From contig JAQMWT010000297.1 in NCBI GenBank assembly GCA_029834535.1, positions 124,001 through 188,000 on the forward strand: DNA of 64,000 nucleotides, in the 5' to 3' direction. This stretch comes from Chrysophaeum taylorii. Taxonomy: Eukaryota > Sar > Pelagophyceae > Pelagomonadales > Pelagomonadaceae. Made by a program: the position numbers and the translations under genes. The notes beneath the pieces were generated by a model. The model made no database searches and had not been told where the DNA came from. It saw nothing but the letters and a program-made list of their open reading frames with translations. Shown here piece after piece: positions 41,891 through 52,311 of this stretch (positions are counted from its first letter, which is position 1; every line of letters begins with the position of its first letter).

Positions 41891-42699
41891 AACAGAATAT
41901 CTGATATGGGTCGCACTAACTTTAATAACCCTAATCCGTAGCCGTTGATTCTCGGCCGCTGGGTCCCTGGCGGCGCCCGGACGGTTAGGCTAGCGCCTGG
42001 CCGTCCTCCATAATCGCCTTGTCCAAGCGCCTTACCCCCAACCCACCCCACTCTCCTCTCCGCTCGACGCTCAATCTAAGCTGCTTTGATCAGTGCGCGC
42101 TCCGCCCTCTATAATCTTTGAGTTTGCTCCTAAGTCCTTGGCCGTTACAATCCTGAAACCCTGCACATCAAATTCTATCCGATGCTAGTTTCGTGTCTGT
42201 CGATGTCGCAAGCGTGGCTGACGTAGTTGCCGTGGATGCTCGGCGGCGTCTCCTCCTAAGCCCTCTTGGGTGCCAGCCACTGCTGCTTTCCGAACGCCTG
42301 CCTGTAATGCCCCTTCCCCCAAACAGCACCCAGCGCTTCCGGAGTCAGCTCCCACATGAAGCAGTCGACACTTGAAAATCCTCGTGATACCTATCCCTTG
42401 GTCTTAACGCGCTCCGTCTTCGACGCGCTGGTGCTCGAAATTAGGGCGACGGGAAGCGTACTCGTTCGTAAGGTCGGAGAATCGGCTCAACGGCCAATTC
42501 GACATCGAGCTGCTAGCGCAGCTCGGCGACCTTCTCGACGTAGGCTTGGCCTGTAGCGAGACCGTCGGATGTCCCGTTCTCTACCGGCACCTGCGCCGGG
42601 CGATTGCCCTCAAAATCGTGCGCCTCTACACGTCATCGCTCTTGCTTACCCTTCACTCAAGGTCATCGCTCTCGCTTACCCTTGACTCAAGAACGGGAC
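41891..42699. other. No confident gene; shared repeat and possible upstream part of ALKBH7
   Basis: 42078-42125 (CAATCTAAGCTGCTTTGATC ... CTTTGAGTTTGCTC) is shared with 46237-46285, so part of this stretch is repetitive. A 27-bp direct duplication (TCATCGCTCTYGCTTACCCTT core) lies at 42635-42690 just before the ALKBH7-like start. A missing N-terminal exon of that gene could lie here, but no clear mitochondrial presequence was found. Confidence 0.35.
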
Positions 42700-43179
42700 A
42701 TGATTCGCGGGCTGCGAGTGTTCACCGAGATGATCTCGCAATGCGAACACGACGTGGTCGTGCGCGCCATCGACCTAAAATTCGGGAAACGACGATACGA
42801 GAGGGACCACTGGGACGGTGTGATCACGAATTTCCGCGAAACGGAATTCCAAGCGTCTTTTCCGTGTTTTGAGCGCATAGAAGAACTGCTCCAAAGCCTC
42901 GGGGCCGGCAAGCTGCAGACGCCGCACGCCCTGGATCTCGCGCCCAACGGGCACATCGACCCCCACATCGACAGCGTCAAGTTTAGCGGGTCAACCGTTG
43001 CCGTGCTGTCGTTGGTGAACGCGGCAACCCTCCGACTCGGCCCGTCCGAGCTTAGAGTCGAACCGCGTTCTTTGTACGTGCTCCAGGACGAAGCGAGGTA
43101 CGACCACGAGCATGCCATTCTCCCGGAAGGCCGCCGCCTCTCCCTCATCTTTCGGGACGAGGTCGCTTCGGAAAGATAA
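42700..43179 (+). CDS. ALKBH7: ALKBH7-like Fe(II)/2-oxoglutarate dioxygenase
   Basis: 159 residues from the ATG at 42700; the frame is open back to 42604. KRRYERDHWDGVITNFRETE matches the RRRYEYDHWDxAIxGFRETE region of animal ALKBH7. HALDLAPNGHIDPHIDSVKF holds the iron-binding HxD (PHID), and GSTVAVLSL follows. EPRSLYVLQDEARYDHEHAI has the distal His, and GRRLSLIFR the 2-oxoglutarate-binding Arg. Animal ALKBH7 is mitochondrial and acts in alkylation-induced necrosis and fatty-acid metabolism. Compared with about 220 residues in humans, the N-terminal targeting part is missing or lies in an unseen exon. All catalytic residues are present. It sits between two Helitron relics, so gene capture is possible. 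Confidence 0.8.
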   Translation: MIRGLRVFTEMISQCEHDVVVRAIDLKFGKRRYERDHWDGVITNFRETEFQASFPCFERIEELLQSLGAGKLQTPHALDLAPNGHIDPHIDSVKFSGSTVAVLSLVNAATLRLGPSELRVEPRSLYVLQDEARYDHEHAILPEGRRLSLIFRDEVASER

Positions 43180-43388
43180 GTCACGCGGAGTCGTCGAGAG
43201 GGGCGTTGTGTCTCTCGTAGGCCCTACTGATCATCTACTCCGGGCGGGCGCCAACTACACCGTGAATATTGTTTATTACTGTGGCAAGAAAATCTCCCTA
43301 GGCACGAAGAGCCGGGATATTCTAAATATCCGGGGCGCGGTGTGCTCCTCCTGGTCACGATGGTTCGGTCACTTACGTACCGGGGGGG

Positions 43389-45640
43389 TTGAATGACCTC
43401 GATTCGCGGGGTAACGTACGTGTCGACGGCAAGAAAAACACGAAGAACCGCTCACGAGATAGATGGTTGAAAACCAGCCTTCTCGGTTGTTCGAGTTCGA
43501 TGCAACTGAGCCAACCTGGAGCTGGCTGTCGCGCAGAATCGTCGTACATTCACCTATCCATTCATAAACCCACCCGTGAGTCCCGAGGGCGTTCTTGTTC
43601 CATTTGTTCTCCTCGCTCTCGTCGTCCTTATCATTGTATTCATTGTCCGCCGACTCAAAGCGCCAGGAGCCGGGCTTGGTACCTTCGAAGGAAGATGAAC
43701 GATCTGCCGACTCCTCGAGCCACGTCCAGCGACGCCATCGTCATCGTTCTTGACAAAATATTCACACCAGATCTTGAATCCGGCGACCTTCTTTGGAATT
43801 CACCGTCGAGATCGCCTCAATGACGCCGAGGCGCTTGGGCAGCAGCCAACTCCCAGGGCACCTCGAATCGCTTACCAACCAACGCGTTACCGATCGTCGG
43901 AAGTTGTGAGCGATGATTCGGTCGTTGCCTCCGTTTCTTCTTCGACGCGCGTCGCTCCTCGGCGCGGCGCTCTTCAGCGCGCACGAGCCGCCGAGACTCG
44001 AGGTCGAGGCGCTGCGTCGTCGATTGGCGGTTACGGTCCGCGTCCCCGACACTAACGCCTCGGTCAAAAGTTCGCGGCGCTCCGACTTAATGACGTCGTA
44101 AAGGTGCTTCAGGCACGATATGGCGGTGCCTTGGCGATGGTCGCGTCCTGCATGGATGTCTAAAACTCGGCTTGAGGTCCGTCCTCCTACCACGCTCTGG
44201 CGTTCAAAGTTCGGCTCGAGCTCCGTCATCCACCACACCACGTAACTGGGCAAGTGCTCGAGGGCCATGTTGAGGCGCACATTGACGGTCGAGGTCTTCG
44301 AATTTTGCCCGGCGGCGCGAGCGCGCCTTCGTCGTCGACGAGTGGCTTGACGTGCGTGGCATCGCGAGACTTGGAGGAGTCGGCGATCAGCCGCTCGAGC
44401 ACCTTCTTGATGGCCTTGACGTGTCTGGCCTGGTGGATGGTGGCTTTCCGATGCGCATCGGCCTCCCCCATGTATTCCGTGCGACCGAGACGAGCTGCCT
44501 CGACGACGGCCAGCCCGACGTCCGCACCCACATCGTCGGCTCGATTCTTCGCCGTCGCTGGCCTCGGTGTCGGAGACACTCTTCTGACGCTTCAGGGCAT
44601 AAGTACCGGCGCCGCGACCGAAGACGCTGTCGCGAGCTGACATGAGACGACGCCGGACGCGGTTTCGACGTGCAGCATGTTGGAGAAAGAAAATCCCTGC
44701 GTAGTAATTTTGAGGGTGCCGAACTCGCCCTTAACCCAATTCGTGACGCGGCGCGAGCTCTCGCGTCATGTTGGCTGAGGCGATGTCGCCGTCGTCGACG
44801 TCGCGCATGGCCTGGCCGTTCTCGAAGGTCTGGATGTATCCCTGGAGCCAGGCTTTGATTAATTGGAGCATGGTCTTGGTTTCCAATTTCTCGTCTACGT
44901 GAAGTCGAACGTCGTAGAGACTCGCGCTCGCGGCCGCGACGTCGGAGACCTTCGTCCGACCCGTCGACAGACAGTCTGATCGACGCAGCCCGTGGTGCGA
45001 GAAACTTGGCATAGACCTCCACGGACACGTCGAACGGCTCGCACTCCCCTGTCGCCACGATCTGTGGGTCGTCCCAGCATAAGTCTCGAATAACGAGCGC
45101 GCGCGTGCTCGTTGATTCCCACCATTTCGAGAATGGACCAGTCGCCGAGGTCGTGGGAAGCAGCGAACAAGCGGAAGGGTATAATGAGCTTGTCTTGGAT
45201 GATGCTCCGGCCTAGTAAGGTGCCGATGACCTCGTTTGCGGTGAGCGTGATGAAGAGGTTAGACTGCGGCGCGTTCCTCCTCGAACCTCAACGACCGCTC
45301 GGAGTCGCTCGACCTCCAGCTCCGTAGCCAAGGCCTCCTCGGCCGCGAAGGCGCCGGCGTGGGACATCTAAATCTCGTGCTCGGCAACGACAGCGCGCCG
45401 CTGCTGCCTCCATCGGACACCTTGAGATTGATGATGATCTTGTCCTTCCGTGCTAACTGCTTCCGAGGTGATGGCGAGGACGGGCGCGTTGGTTGGTCCA
45501 AGTTGAAGCGGTCGTCGCACGCGGATCCGCGGCAACGTGCCTCTATGCGTGCCAAGGGACCATTGTTCTCCTTCTTTGCGCCCTTGCGAACGCCGGCAAG
45601 GCCAACATTGACCACCGTCTAATCGACAACGTACTCGATG
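43389..45640 (-). pseudogene. Unrecognised broken protein-coding region
   Basis: Minus-strand frames show several well-formed peptide stretches in succession but in different frames: LITLTANEVIGTLLGRSIIQ then DKLIIPFRLFAASHDLGDWS (45250-45110), SLYDVRLHVDEKLETKTMLQ then LIKAWLQGYIQTFENGQAMR (44920-44800), YMGEADAHRKATIHQARHVK then AIKKVLERLIADSSKSRDAT (44470-44360), and NMALEHLPSYVVWWMTELEP (44270-44200). This looks like one gene broken by indels. No family is recognised. High Arg/Glu content near 44000 (EARRLVRAEERRAEERRASK type) suggests coiled coil. It lies between ALKBH7 and Helitron or R2 repeats and may be mobile-element cargo. Confidence 0.35.
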
Positions 45641-46029
45641 GCAAGCCAAAAGTCCTATCGGTGTCGTAACTCATCTTCTCAACTTGAGGTGCTAGGTCAG
45701 CGCACGCGAGTTTAGCTCACCAGACCACCTTTACGCTTCGCGTGTGCGAAGTCTCGCGCCTACAAGAGGGTGAGCAAACATTGAAGTCAATGCTACCGTC
45801 GAGTTCCGTGATGTCCGTGATGCGCCCCAGATCGAGTGGCTCTCCAAAACGTCGTTCAAGCTTGGCAACGCAACAGACGCACTCTCTATCAACCGTTCTG
45901 TGCGGCTCCCACGCCTGACGGCTTTCAAGCGCACCCCCGTCGGATCCGCCGCGTCGGGAGCGTCGGTAGGCTGATCCCCGACGTGCACAGAAATTCCCAT
46001 CTGAATGCGTTTTTTAAATGAGGGTTTTA

Positions 46030-46410
46030 AAAGCTCGACAAGTGCAGGCCAGTAAGTTCGCCAGTAAGTTCACCTAGTCCCAATCTCTAACCCCAGTAAG
46101 TTCACCGGTCCTAGTAAGTTCACCTAGTCCCAATCTCTAACCCCAGTAAGTTCGACGTAAACCCACTTACTCGTGCTCACTCGTGCTCACATCCACTCTC
46201 CCCTCTCCTTTGAACTCGTCGCTCTCACCCCCGCCAATCTAAGCTGCTTTGATCCGCGCACGCCGCTAACCTTTGAGTTTACTCTAAAAACCCCAGTAAG
46301 TTCACTTGGTCCCAGTAAGTTCGCCTGGTCACTAATTTCACCTAGTCCCAATCTCTAACCTCCGTAAGTTCACCTGGTTCCAGTAAGTGCACCTGGTCCC
46401 AGTAAGTTCA
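46030..46410. repeat. R2 repeat: CCAGTAAGTTCACC units
   Basis: Units of the form CCAGTAAGTTCACCTGGTCC and CAATCTCTAACCCCAGTAAG recur about ten times with insertions, including a block shared with 42.08 kb. The same units flank DNAAF5 at 28.68-28.78 kb. Confidence 0.85.
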
Positions 46411-46419
46411 CCTACAGAG

Positions 46420-46970
46420 CGCATGTAGACGCCGGGAGGGGGCTTATCGGTATTGCGCAGCACGTGTGGGGTAGGGTGGAGTCGTCGACCCAGAAGAGGA
46501 TGTCCTGGGGGTTGCCGATCGACAGAGAGCCACGTAGAGCTGGACGTGGCAGAAGACGGGCTTCGCCGAGAGGACGCCGACCTCGCGGGGGGTCTGGCCC
46601 TGGCTCTTGGTGATCGATCGTTTGGCGTCGGCGGGCCTTAAGGGATACAGGTTGGAGGAGCCTCGGTGACAACGAGACGATCGATCATGTATCTGGTACC
46701 GTTGCAGTGGCCGTGCGACGGGTCGAAGTTGCGAAGACTTTAAGCTCGCGATCAAAGTCAGCATGCCGTTGGTTGTCAGGGAGTTGAAAACTCGACTGTA
46801 AAGAGCGAGGCGTCGGCTTCAGAACCAACCTAGTCGGCCGAAAAGAACTCCGACGCCTCGTCTTCGGGAAAAGAAGGCCGCGGTCATGCGCGCGTTGTCA
46901 GCATCGACAACATCGTTTCGACGGGGCGTGAGAATGGCGCGCTGAAAGAGCCGCCGCGGGTCGTGGAAAC
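46420..46970 (-). pseudogene. Second Helitron helicase C-terminal fragment
   Basis: Minus-strand reading gives HDPRRLFQRAILTPRRNDVV at about 46960-46900 and KRSITKSQGQTPREVGVL followed by KPVFCHVQLYVALCR at about 46625-46520. The motif VI core TKSQGQT is better preserved than in the copy at 41.3 kb. Frames shift, so it is a relic. Between the two Helitron pieces lie ALKBH7, the broken region and R2 repeats. Confidence 0.75.
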
Positions 46971-47059
46971 AGTCTGCGAGGCTTGGAGGATCACTGTCTG
47001 GCTCTCGCGTCTACCTGATCATTACTCTCGCGCCTACCTGATCCTTACCCTAAATCGAG

Positions 47060-47345
47060 GGACAGGAACCCCGCCCAGGCCGCCCGATCCCAGCAGGACG
47101 TCACCCTTCGTCGCACATACGTCCGGCGGCAGCATGCGTACGACCTACGGGCGGGGCCCGTCCTCTCTTCGCCTGCCCCACGACTCGGCGATGACCCCGA
47201 CTAGGTCCCGCGTACTTATCTCCGCCCGTCAGGCACATCCCTCATACCCCACAAACCCACCCACATCCTTCATGCTCCCCACACACACCCCCCTCTTAGC
47301 AGTGGACATTTAAAGACAAACAAAGAGACAAACAGTCTAACAGAC
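47060..47345 (-). repeat. R1 dispersed repeat, longest copy
   Basis: Includes blocks CACATACGTCCGGCGGCAGC, CTACGGGCGGGGCCCGTCCT, CCACGACTCGGCGATGACCC, the CACACACCCCCCTCTTAGCAGT block and the terminal ACAAACAGTCTAACAGACAG. The order of blocks equals that of the copies at 41.7 and (reverse) 49.6 kb. Confidence 0.85.
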
Positions 47346-47995
47346 AGACAAACATCTGTCGATTAGTAGTAAGGACTGCTATGAAGACGGAGGGGGGGGC
47401 GTGTGCGTGCTTGAAGGTTTTTAAAGGTCGACGTCCTGCAGAGAGGGGGGGTGCTGCGTGTGTGGGTTTCTCGACCTGCGTTCGATAATGAAGCCTAGTT
47501 CCTAGTTTAAACCCGTCGCTCGTGCGTTCCGACTTCACGCAGTCAGCACAGCACGGTTCTACGGATACCAGCGGAGCTGAAATCACAATATACCTCGACC
47601 TGTCTCCCTCATTTCCACCGAGCGCACGGAACACTGCGAACCGAGGAACTCACCGGATAGTTGATGCGTAAATCCTATGAGTTCCTCGGTCCCCGTCTTT
47701 TTTGAGACCAGCGTAGGGGTAGGTCCGCCCTGGCGCTTACGCACACGCATTCTTGAGGGTGGCGGAAAGCTTGATGAGGGAATAAGGCAAGAATTACTAC
47801 ATTCAAGGAAATGCAACCAAGACACGCTGAGAACCACAACAGCTGGGAGTCTTGGGCAGATGAGCCTCGGGGAGCAGGACCTCCGTAAACGGAACCAACG
47901 AAACGAGCTCAAGGGCTCCGGCTATTGTATATACCGAAAAAGTAGAAGTTCACTATTACCTGAGCAAAAGAAAAAGTGCACGTTACGAACACACT
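47346..47995. other. No gene seen
   Basis: Short ORFs only, none with a recognisable product. The left edge continues the ACAAACAG tract of R1; the right edge leads into the tRNA-Gly pair. Confidence 0.4.
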
Positions 47996-48065
47996 CTCAG
48001 AAACGGGAATCGAACCCGTGGCAAGCCGATGGCAACGGCTTATGTTGCCACTACACCATTCTGAG
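47996..48065 (-). tRNA. tRNA-Gly(GCC), copy 1
   Basis: Minus strand, 70 nt. The acceptor CTCAGAA pairs with TTCTGAG (7 bp). The anticodon arm AAGCCG-TTGCCAT-CGGCTT has anticodon GCC. The T-arm loop GGGTTCGATTCCC matches the B-box. No intron and no encoded CCA. Confidence 0.92.
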
Positions 48066-48107
48066 GTTAAAGGTTGCAACTTCCTACATTCTCTTCAATT
48101 CATAGCT

Positions 48108-48177
48108 CTCAGAAACGGGAATCGAACCCGTGGCAAGCCGATGGCAACGGCTTATGTTACCACTACACCATTCTGAG
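48108..48177 (-). tRNA. tRNA-Gly(GCC), copy 2
   Basis: Differs from copy 1 by one base in the D-loop region (plus-strand GTTACCAC versus GTTGCCAC). Same orientation, 42 bp apart, so a recent tandem duplication. Confidence 0.92.
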
Positions 48178-48517
48178 TTTTAATATTCTGAGCTACTCTT
48201 ACGGCCGCATTTAATGCGTATAGGATTTGAACAAGCACCCGTACGTCGACCTCCAGCCACGTTGTTGCGCGCATTGTCAACCGACAGCTTCACTTTTTGC
48301 CATTTTGAATGGAAAAATATGAATATAAATAAAAAACAATGTTTCAAACTGATACAACGGAAAATGCATCATGTTGTCGCGCGGTGCGACACGATCGAAA
48401 ATGAGCTTTCGCCACTGGTGGGTCCACATGAAAATGACCCCTATCTTGCCAGGCGCACACCGGACACCACAAGCCACGCGCGAGGTCGCCGACACGATCA
48501 AGGAGACCTGTGACCAG
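48178..48517. other. No gene seen
   Basis: AT-rich stretch beside the tRNA-Gly genes with no supported coding region. It contains several A-rich runs (on the minus strand, T runs that could end pol III transcripts). Confidence 0.4.
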
Positions 48518-49398
48518 CTAACACTCCGAGCTGGACGAATTTCGTCGGGCTGGCTCGACGATAGGATGCCAACGACGCAAAAAGTTACTCAGCGTGTGGG
48601 AAGCTCCAGATTGTGCTAGCCACGAGAAGAGTTGCCGCCGGATTAAAGGAGCCGGCCGCTGGGTTGAGGGAGTTCCAGTGGGCGACGGAAACGCCTGCTG
48701 CGCGAGGGCGAACTTCGAGATGATGGTCGACCTAGTTGGCTTCAGCGCGTCGTCGATGTCGACGGCGTCCGCAGGCCCAGTTACCGCCGCCAGTGATTTC
48801 GACGTCGACAGGGGCGGCCGCGTAGCACTCGGCTCTGCAGTTATACTTCCCGCGGGGCTTCTTCTTCGAGTCAAACTAGGTCTTGCGCCTGATGAGGCAG
48901 CTGGCGTCGCAAGCCTCTGTACATCGGAAGATCCTCGCAGATGCAGCCCTTCTTGCGTCGCGTCCTTGGAGCAAGGAGCTCCGTGTTGGCCGCGTCCTGC
49001 TTGGCTCGTTTCTGGGCACGGGTCTCGGCGCGCTGGCGCTTGGCCCCGTCCTCCTCTGGGCGCGGGCAGCCTCCTAACCTCTGCGCTCGACCAGGAGGAC
49101 GGAGAGCTTGGCCGAACAATGCCCGTCCGTGGTCCGGGATGTGGTCTTCCGAGTCTGATTCGCCACCGACAAGATACCCTCCTCCTTGGGGTACACCTCC
49201 CGCCCAAACTGCCGCTTGGTGATGATGCTTAGGACTTGCTCTCTCGAGCTTGGACTTAACGTACTCGGTCGTATCCTTCGGCACGTTCACCTGCGACAGA
49301 ATGGCCAGGTCGATTTCGTCCGTCTCCAACCGGCGCAGCGAGTGCACTATGAACTTGGACCGATCGACGTTGAGACGGAAACGCCGTTCCCCCACCAA
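48518..49398 (-). pseudogene. Unrecognised ORF, probably frameshifted
   Basis: Minus-strand frame 49398-48871 begins MVGERRFRLNVDRSKFIVHS then LRRLETDEIDLAILSQVNVP and DTTEYVKSKLE, which looks like genuine protein. It then becomes Arg/Ala-rich and appears to shift frame near 48950 into PAASSGARPSLTRRRSPAGS. No domain is recognised. Nearby R1 copies make mobile-element origin possible. Confidence 0.3.
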
Positions 49399-49636
49399 TT
49401 CCCCTCATGATGATACCCCTATTTCGAACATCTTGCCTTGTACTTGGAGTTATTTTAGTTTCCCGCTAGGTTTCTCCCGTTGCTTTTTCTTTGAGTATTA
49501 TTATCCACTCGAGACTTCCCTTGCCTGCATACCCTAGCATATTTTGCTGGGCTTTCCTGAAATCTCTTTACTCTTGCTTTTTCGTCTCTAAGTAAACTAA
49601 CGGATGAGGCAATTGCAAGGGGACATAAAAGATGTG

Positions 49637-49850
49637 CCCGAGGTGTGAAGATGGGCATGCGGGGCCTAGTCGGGGTCATCGCCGAGAAAGACCGCGGGGA
49701 GGCGAAGAGAGGACGGGCCCCGCCCGTAGGTCGTACGCATATGCTGCCGCCGGACGTATGTGCGGCGACGAAGTGCGACGTCCTGCTGGGCGCGGGCGGC
49801 CTGGGTGGGGCTGCCCGAGGCGGCGAGGGCACGGCGCGTCCGGCCCAATG
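49637..49850 (+). repeat. R1 dispersed repeat copy (inner part only)
   Basis: Reads GGCCTAGTCGGGGTCATCGC, GGACGGGCCCCGCCCGTAGG and GCTGCCGCCGGACGTATGTG, the reverse of the order in the copy at 47.06-47.2 kb. The CTAAGAGG end is absent. Confidence 0.75.
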
Positions 49851-49929
49851 CGTTGGCGACCCCCCACCCGCGGTAGATGCGGCGAGTTTGGGCCCCGCCT
49901 TGGCCTCCGTGAAGTTGGCACAGCCCATT

Positions 49930-50720
49930 TCGACCAAGGTTCGTAGAGTTGCTCTGTATTGAGTATGGTGAGGATGTCCGGGACGACGTGGCGTTGGGCG
50001 AGATTGCCTTCGTGATACCGGTCGTAGAGGCGCGTGCGAACGGCAGGGGCGCCGACGTCAGCAGAGATGCCGAAAACCTCCGAGGATATACAGGGCGGGG
50101 ATGCCGGCCTGTTTGACGATGGAGAGGACGCGTTCGAGGAGTAAGCCGTCGTGCCAGGTGGTGGTCCGCGCTCCTCCGCGGTTGCGAAGGTCGAGGTGCG
50201 CGAGAAGCGCCTTTGCGCGGGCTTCGTCGAGAACGACATCAGCGCCCAGAATGCGAGTGCCCGCGAGGCCCGAACAAGCTGGAGAGGGGTAGCCAACGTA
50301 TTGGGCACACATCTCGGCCCAGCAGCGGTTGGGAATTTGAGGGGAGGAGCTGGGCCACGAGCTGATGAACGTAGGCTCCCCGACGAGAGCATCGTTTCGT
50401 GAAGACGACCACGGGTCGCTGGAGTGCAGTTGGGCCGAGCTACTTCCTTCGCGCTGGGAGGTTAGAGCACGCTGGAGCTGGGGTATGAGCACGGGTCTCG
50501 AGACGGTAGGGTCAACGAGGACCCCCCTTGGAGACAAAAAAACTCGCGGTTGAGAGGACCGTCGACGACACGAACGTACGCGGGGTCGCTGGAACAAGCG
50601 CCGCCGCCGTGGGAAGCCACGTTCTACAGAGATCAACGCGAAGTACTACGTCCCACGCAGTCGCGAGTGCTCGCGCCAGACGGCAACCGGATGCAAGGAG
50701 GTGGTGCCAACGGCGCAACT
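49930..50720 (-). pseudogene. Unrecognised ORF pieces, possibly LINE-derived
   Basis: Minus-strand peptides include ILGADVVLDEARAKALLAHL then DLRNRGGARTTTWHDGLLLE and RVLSIVKQAGIPALYIL, followed in another frame by RTRLYDRYHEGNLAQRHVVP. The HDGL..ER...I...AG pattern resembles a segment near the end of some protist LINE ORF2 proteins, but this is a weak resemblance from memory. Several frames are needed. Confidence 0.25.
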
Positions 50721-50960
50721 CGTTACCCGCGCGAAAAGAGGTGGCACCCAGGAAGGACGACCGAGGCGAGGCGGGGGAGGTAGCCAGGGACCTCGAGTAG
50801 GATCGCCAAGATCGACGAGGTGTGGGAGGGGCCGCCGTGTCAACAAAGGCGGTGGGGCTGAGGTCGGAGCAGGAGCGAATGCCGCCGCCACCCCCCTTTC
50901 GAGCAGCAAGGTTTAGGCGTTGAAGTTCAAGTAGAGGGTCTAGTGTGGTGGTGAGCAGAT

Positions 50961-52292
50961 ATGATGTGGTGGTGGTATTGGGTAATAATCGTGGTCGCGT
51001 CCCTATGCTGCGTGGGGGCGGCGGTGGTCCTTGGAGGACGCAAAGAGGAGAAGGAGTTTAGCGTGGGCGAGTCGACGATCCGGCGCATGACGCGGCTCGC
51101 GATAGAGCACGGCGCCGTGAACTTGAGTCAAGGGTTCCCGAACGAAGCGCCGCCGGAGGCGCTGGCGACGTATGGCGCTGGCGCGTTGCTCGCCGGGGAG
51201 TCCGAAGCGACGGCGGTCGAGGCCGCTCGAAAGCTACCGAAACGAGGCGACCCGCGCGACGCGCTAAATCAGTACAGCTTTCCGTTTGGCGCGGGCTGTT
51301 TGAGAAGGGCCGTGAGCGGTTACTACGAACGAGTATGGGGCCAGCGCTGGGAGCCCGAGACCGAGATAACGGTGGTGCTGGGGGCGACCGAGGGCTTCGC
51401 CGCGACTATCCGCGCGTTGACCAAGCCGAAGGACGTCGTCGCGTTCTTCGAACCGTTCCACGAGCTCTACCCGTCGCAGGTCGCACTATTTTACTGCGAA
51501 GCGCGCGCGGTGACGCTCGAGCCGCGCGCGGACGGGTGGCGGTTCGATCCCCGAAAGCTCGACGCCGCGCTCCGAGGGGCGCGGTTGCTGCTCTACAACT
51601 CGCCGCACAATCCGACGGGGCACGCGTTCGACGAGAACGAGAGAGCTATAGTCGCGAGGCTGTGCGCCAAGCACGGCGTCACCGTCGTCACCGACGACAT
51701 CTACGAGCACGTCGTGTTTCGGCGACCCCACGTCCCGCTCTCGACCATCGTCCCGCGCCAAAGCCTGGTGGTCGTCGACTCCATCTCCAAGACCTGCAAG
51801 GCGACGGGCTGGCGAGTAGGCTGGGTGTTGGCCGACGAGAAAAATACCGCCAAGATCAGGGCGGTTCACGACCAGCTCGTCGCCTGCGGGCCGACTCCAC
51901 TCCAGGTCGGGGTCGCAAAGTACCTTGAAGAAGTCACCGCCGCCGCCTTGAACGAGATCGCGGACGACTACGCGCCCAAGAGAGACTGCCTCGTCGCCGC
52001 GCTTCGTCGCGTGGGCTTTGACACCGGTCCCCCGGTCGACGGGGCCTACTACGTCTTTGCCTCGTACGACAACGTCAAACCCATCAAGAACATGTCCCCC
52101 CTAGACGCGGCCATGTACCTCACCGCGCGAATCAAGGTCGCTTGCGTCCCGGGAGACAACTTCTACCTTCCCCGCTCCAAGAAGATCCACGGCCGCCGCC
52201 TCCGCTTCGCCTTCGTGCGCAGCCTCGACGTCATTCAACAAGCGGCGCACAATCTCCTAAAGCTTGTCGACGACGACCACCGCGACTCGTGA
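50961..52292 (+). CDS. Class I/II PLP-dependent aminotransferase with N-terminal membrane anchor
   Basis: 443 residues, single exon. The first ~28 residues are strongly hydrophobic (MMWWWYWVIIVVASLCCVGA), a signal anchor, absent from typical cytosolic relatives. The catalytic part follows the kynurenine aminotransferase/glutamine transaminase K pattern. VNLSQGFPNEAPPE is near residue 53, LNQYSFPFGAGCLRRAVSGY near 95, the substrate/PLP segment YNSPHNPTGHAFDENE near 212-227, TDDIYEHVVF near 246, and the PLP-Lys segment SISKTCKATGWRVGWV near 275-290. LRFAFVRS near the end carries the carboxylate-binding Arg. Likely reaction: transamination of aromatic, sulfur or kynurenine-type amino acids with a 2-oxo acid. 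A (GAT)n microsatellite starts at the stop codon. The gene appears intact. Confidence 0.85.
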   Translation: MMWWWYWVIIVVASLCCVGAAVVLGGRKEEKEFSVGESTIRRMTRLAIEHGAVNLSQGFPNEAPPEALATYGAGALLAGESEATAVEAARKLPKRGDPRDALNQYSFPFGAGCLRRAVSGYYERVWGQRWEPETEITVVLGATEGFAATIRALTKPKDVVAFFEPFHELYPSQVALFYCEARAVTLEPRADGWRFDPRKLDAALRGARLLLYNSPHNPTGHAFDENERAIVARLCAKHGVTVVTDDIYEHVVFRRPHVPLSTIVPRQSLVVVDSISKTCKATGWRVGWVLADEKNTAKIRAVHDQLVACGPTPLQVGVAKYLEEVTAAALNEIADDYAPKRDCLVAALRRVGFDTGPPVDGAYYVFASYDNVKPIKNMSPLDAAMYLTARIKVACVPGDNFYLPRSKKIHGRRLRFAFVRSLDVIQQAAHNLLKLVDDDHRDS

Positions 52293-52311
52293 TGATGATG
52301 ATGATGATGAT
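52289..52311. repeat. (GAT)n microsatellite overlapping the stop codon
   Basis: TGATGATGATGATGATGATG begins at the TGA stop of the aminotransferase gene. Each TGA keeps the stop in frame, so length changes would not extend the protein. Confidence 0.9.

Noticed and set aside
48178-48520. Possible third tRNA after the tRNA-Gly pair
   Set aside because: No paired acceptor stem or B-box was found.
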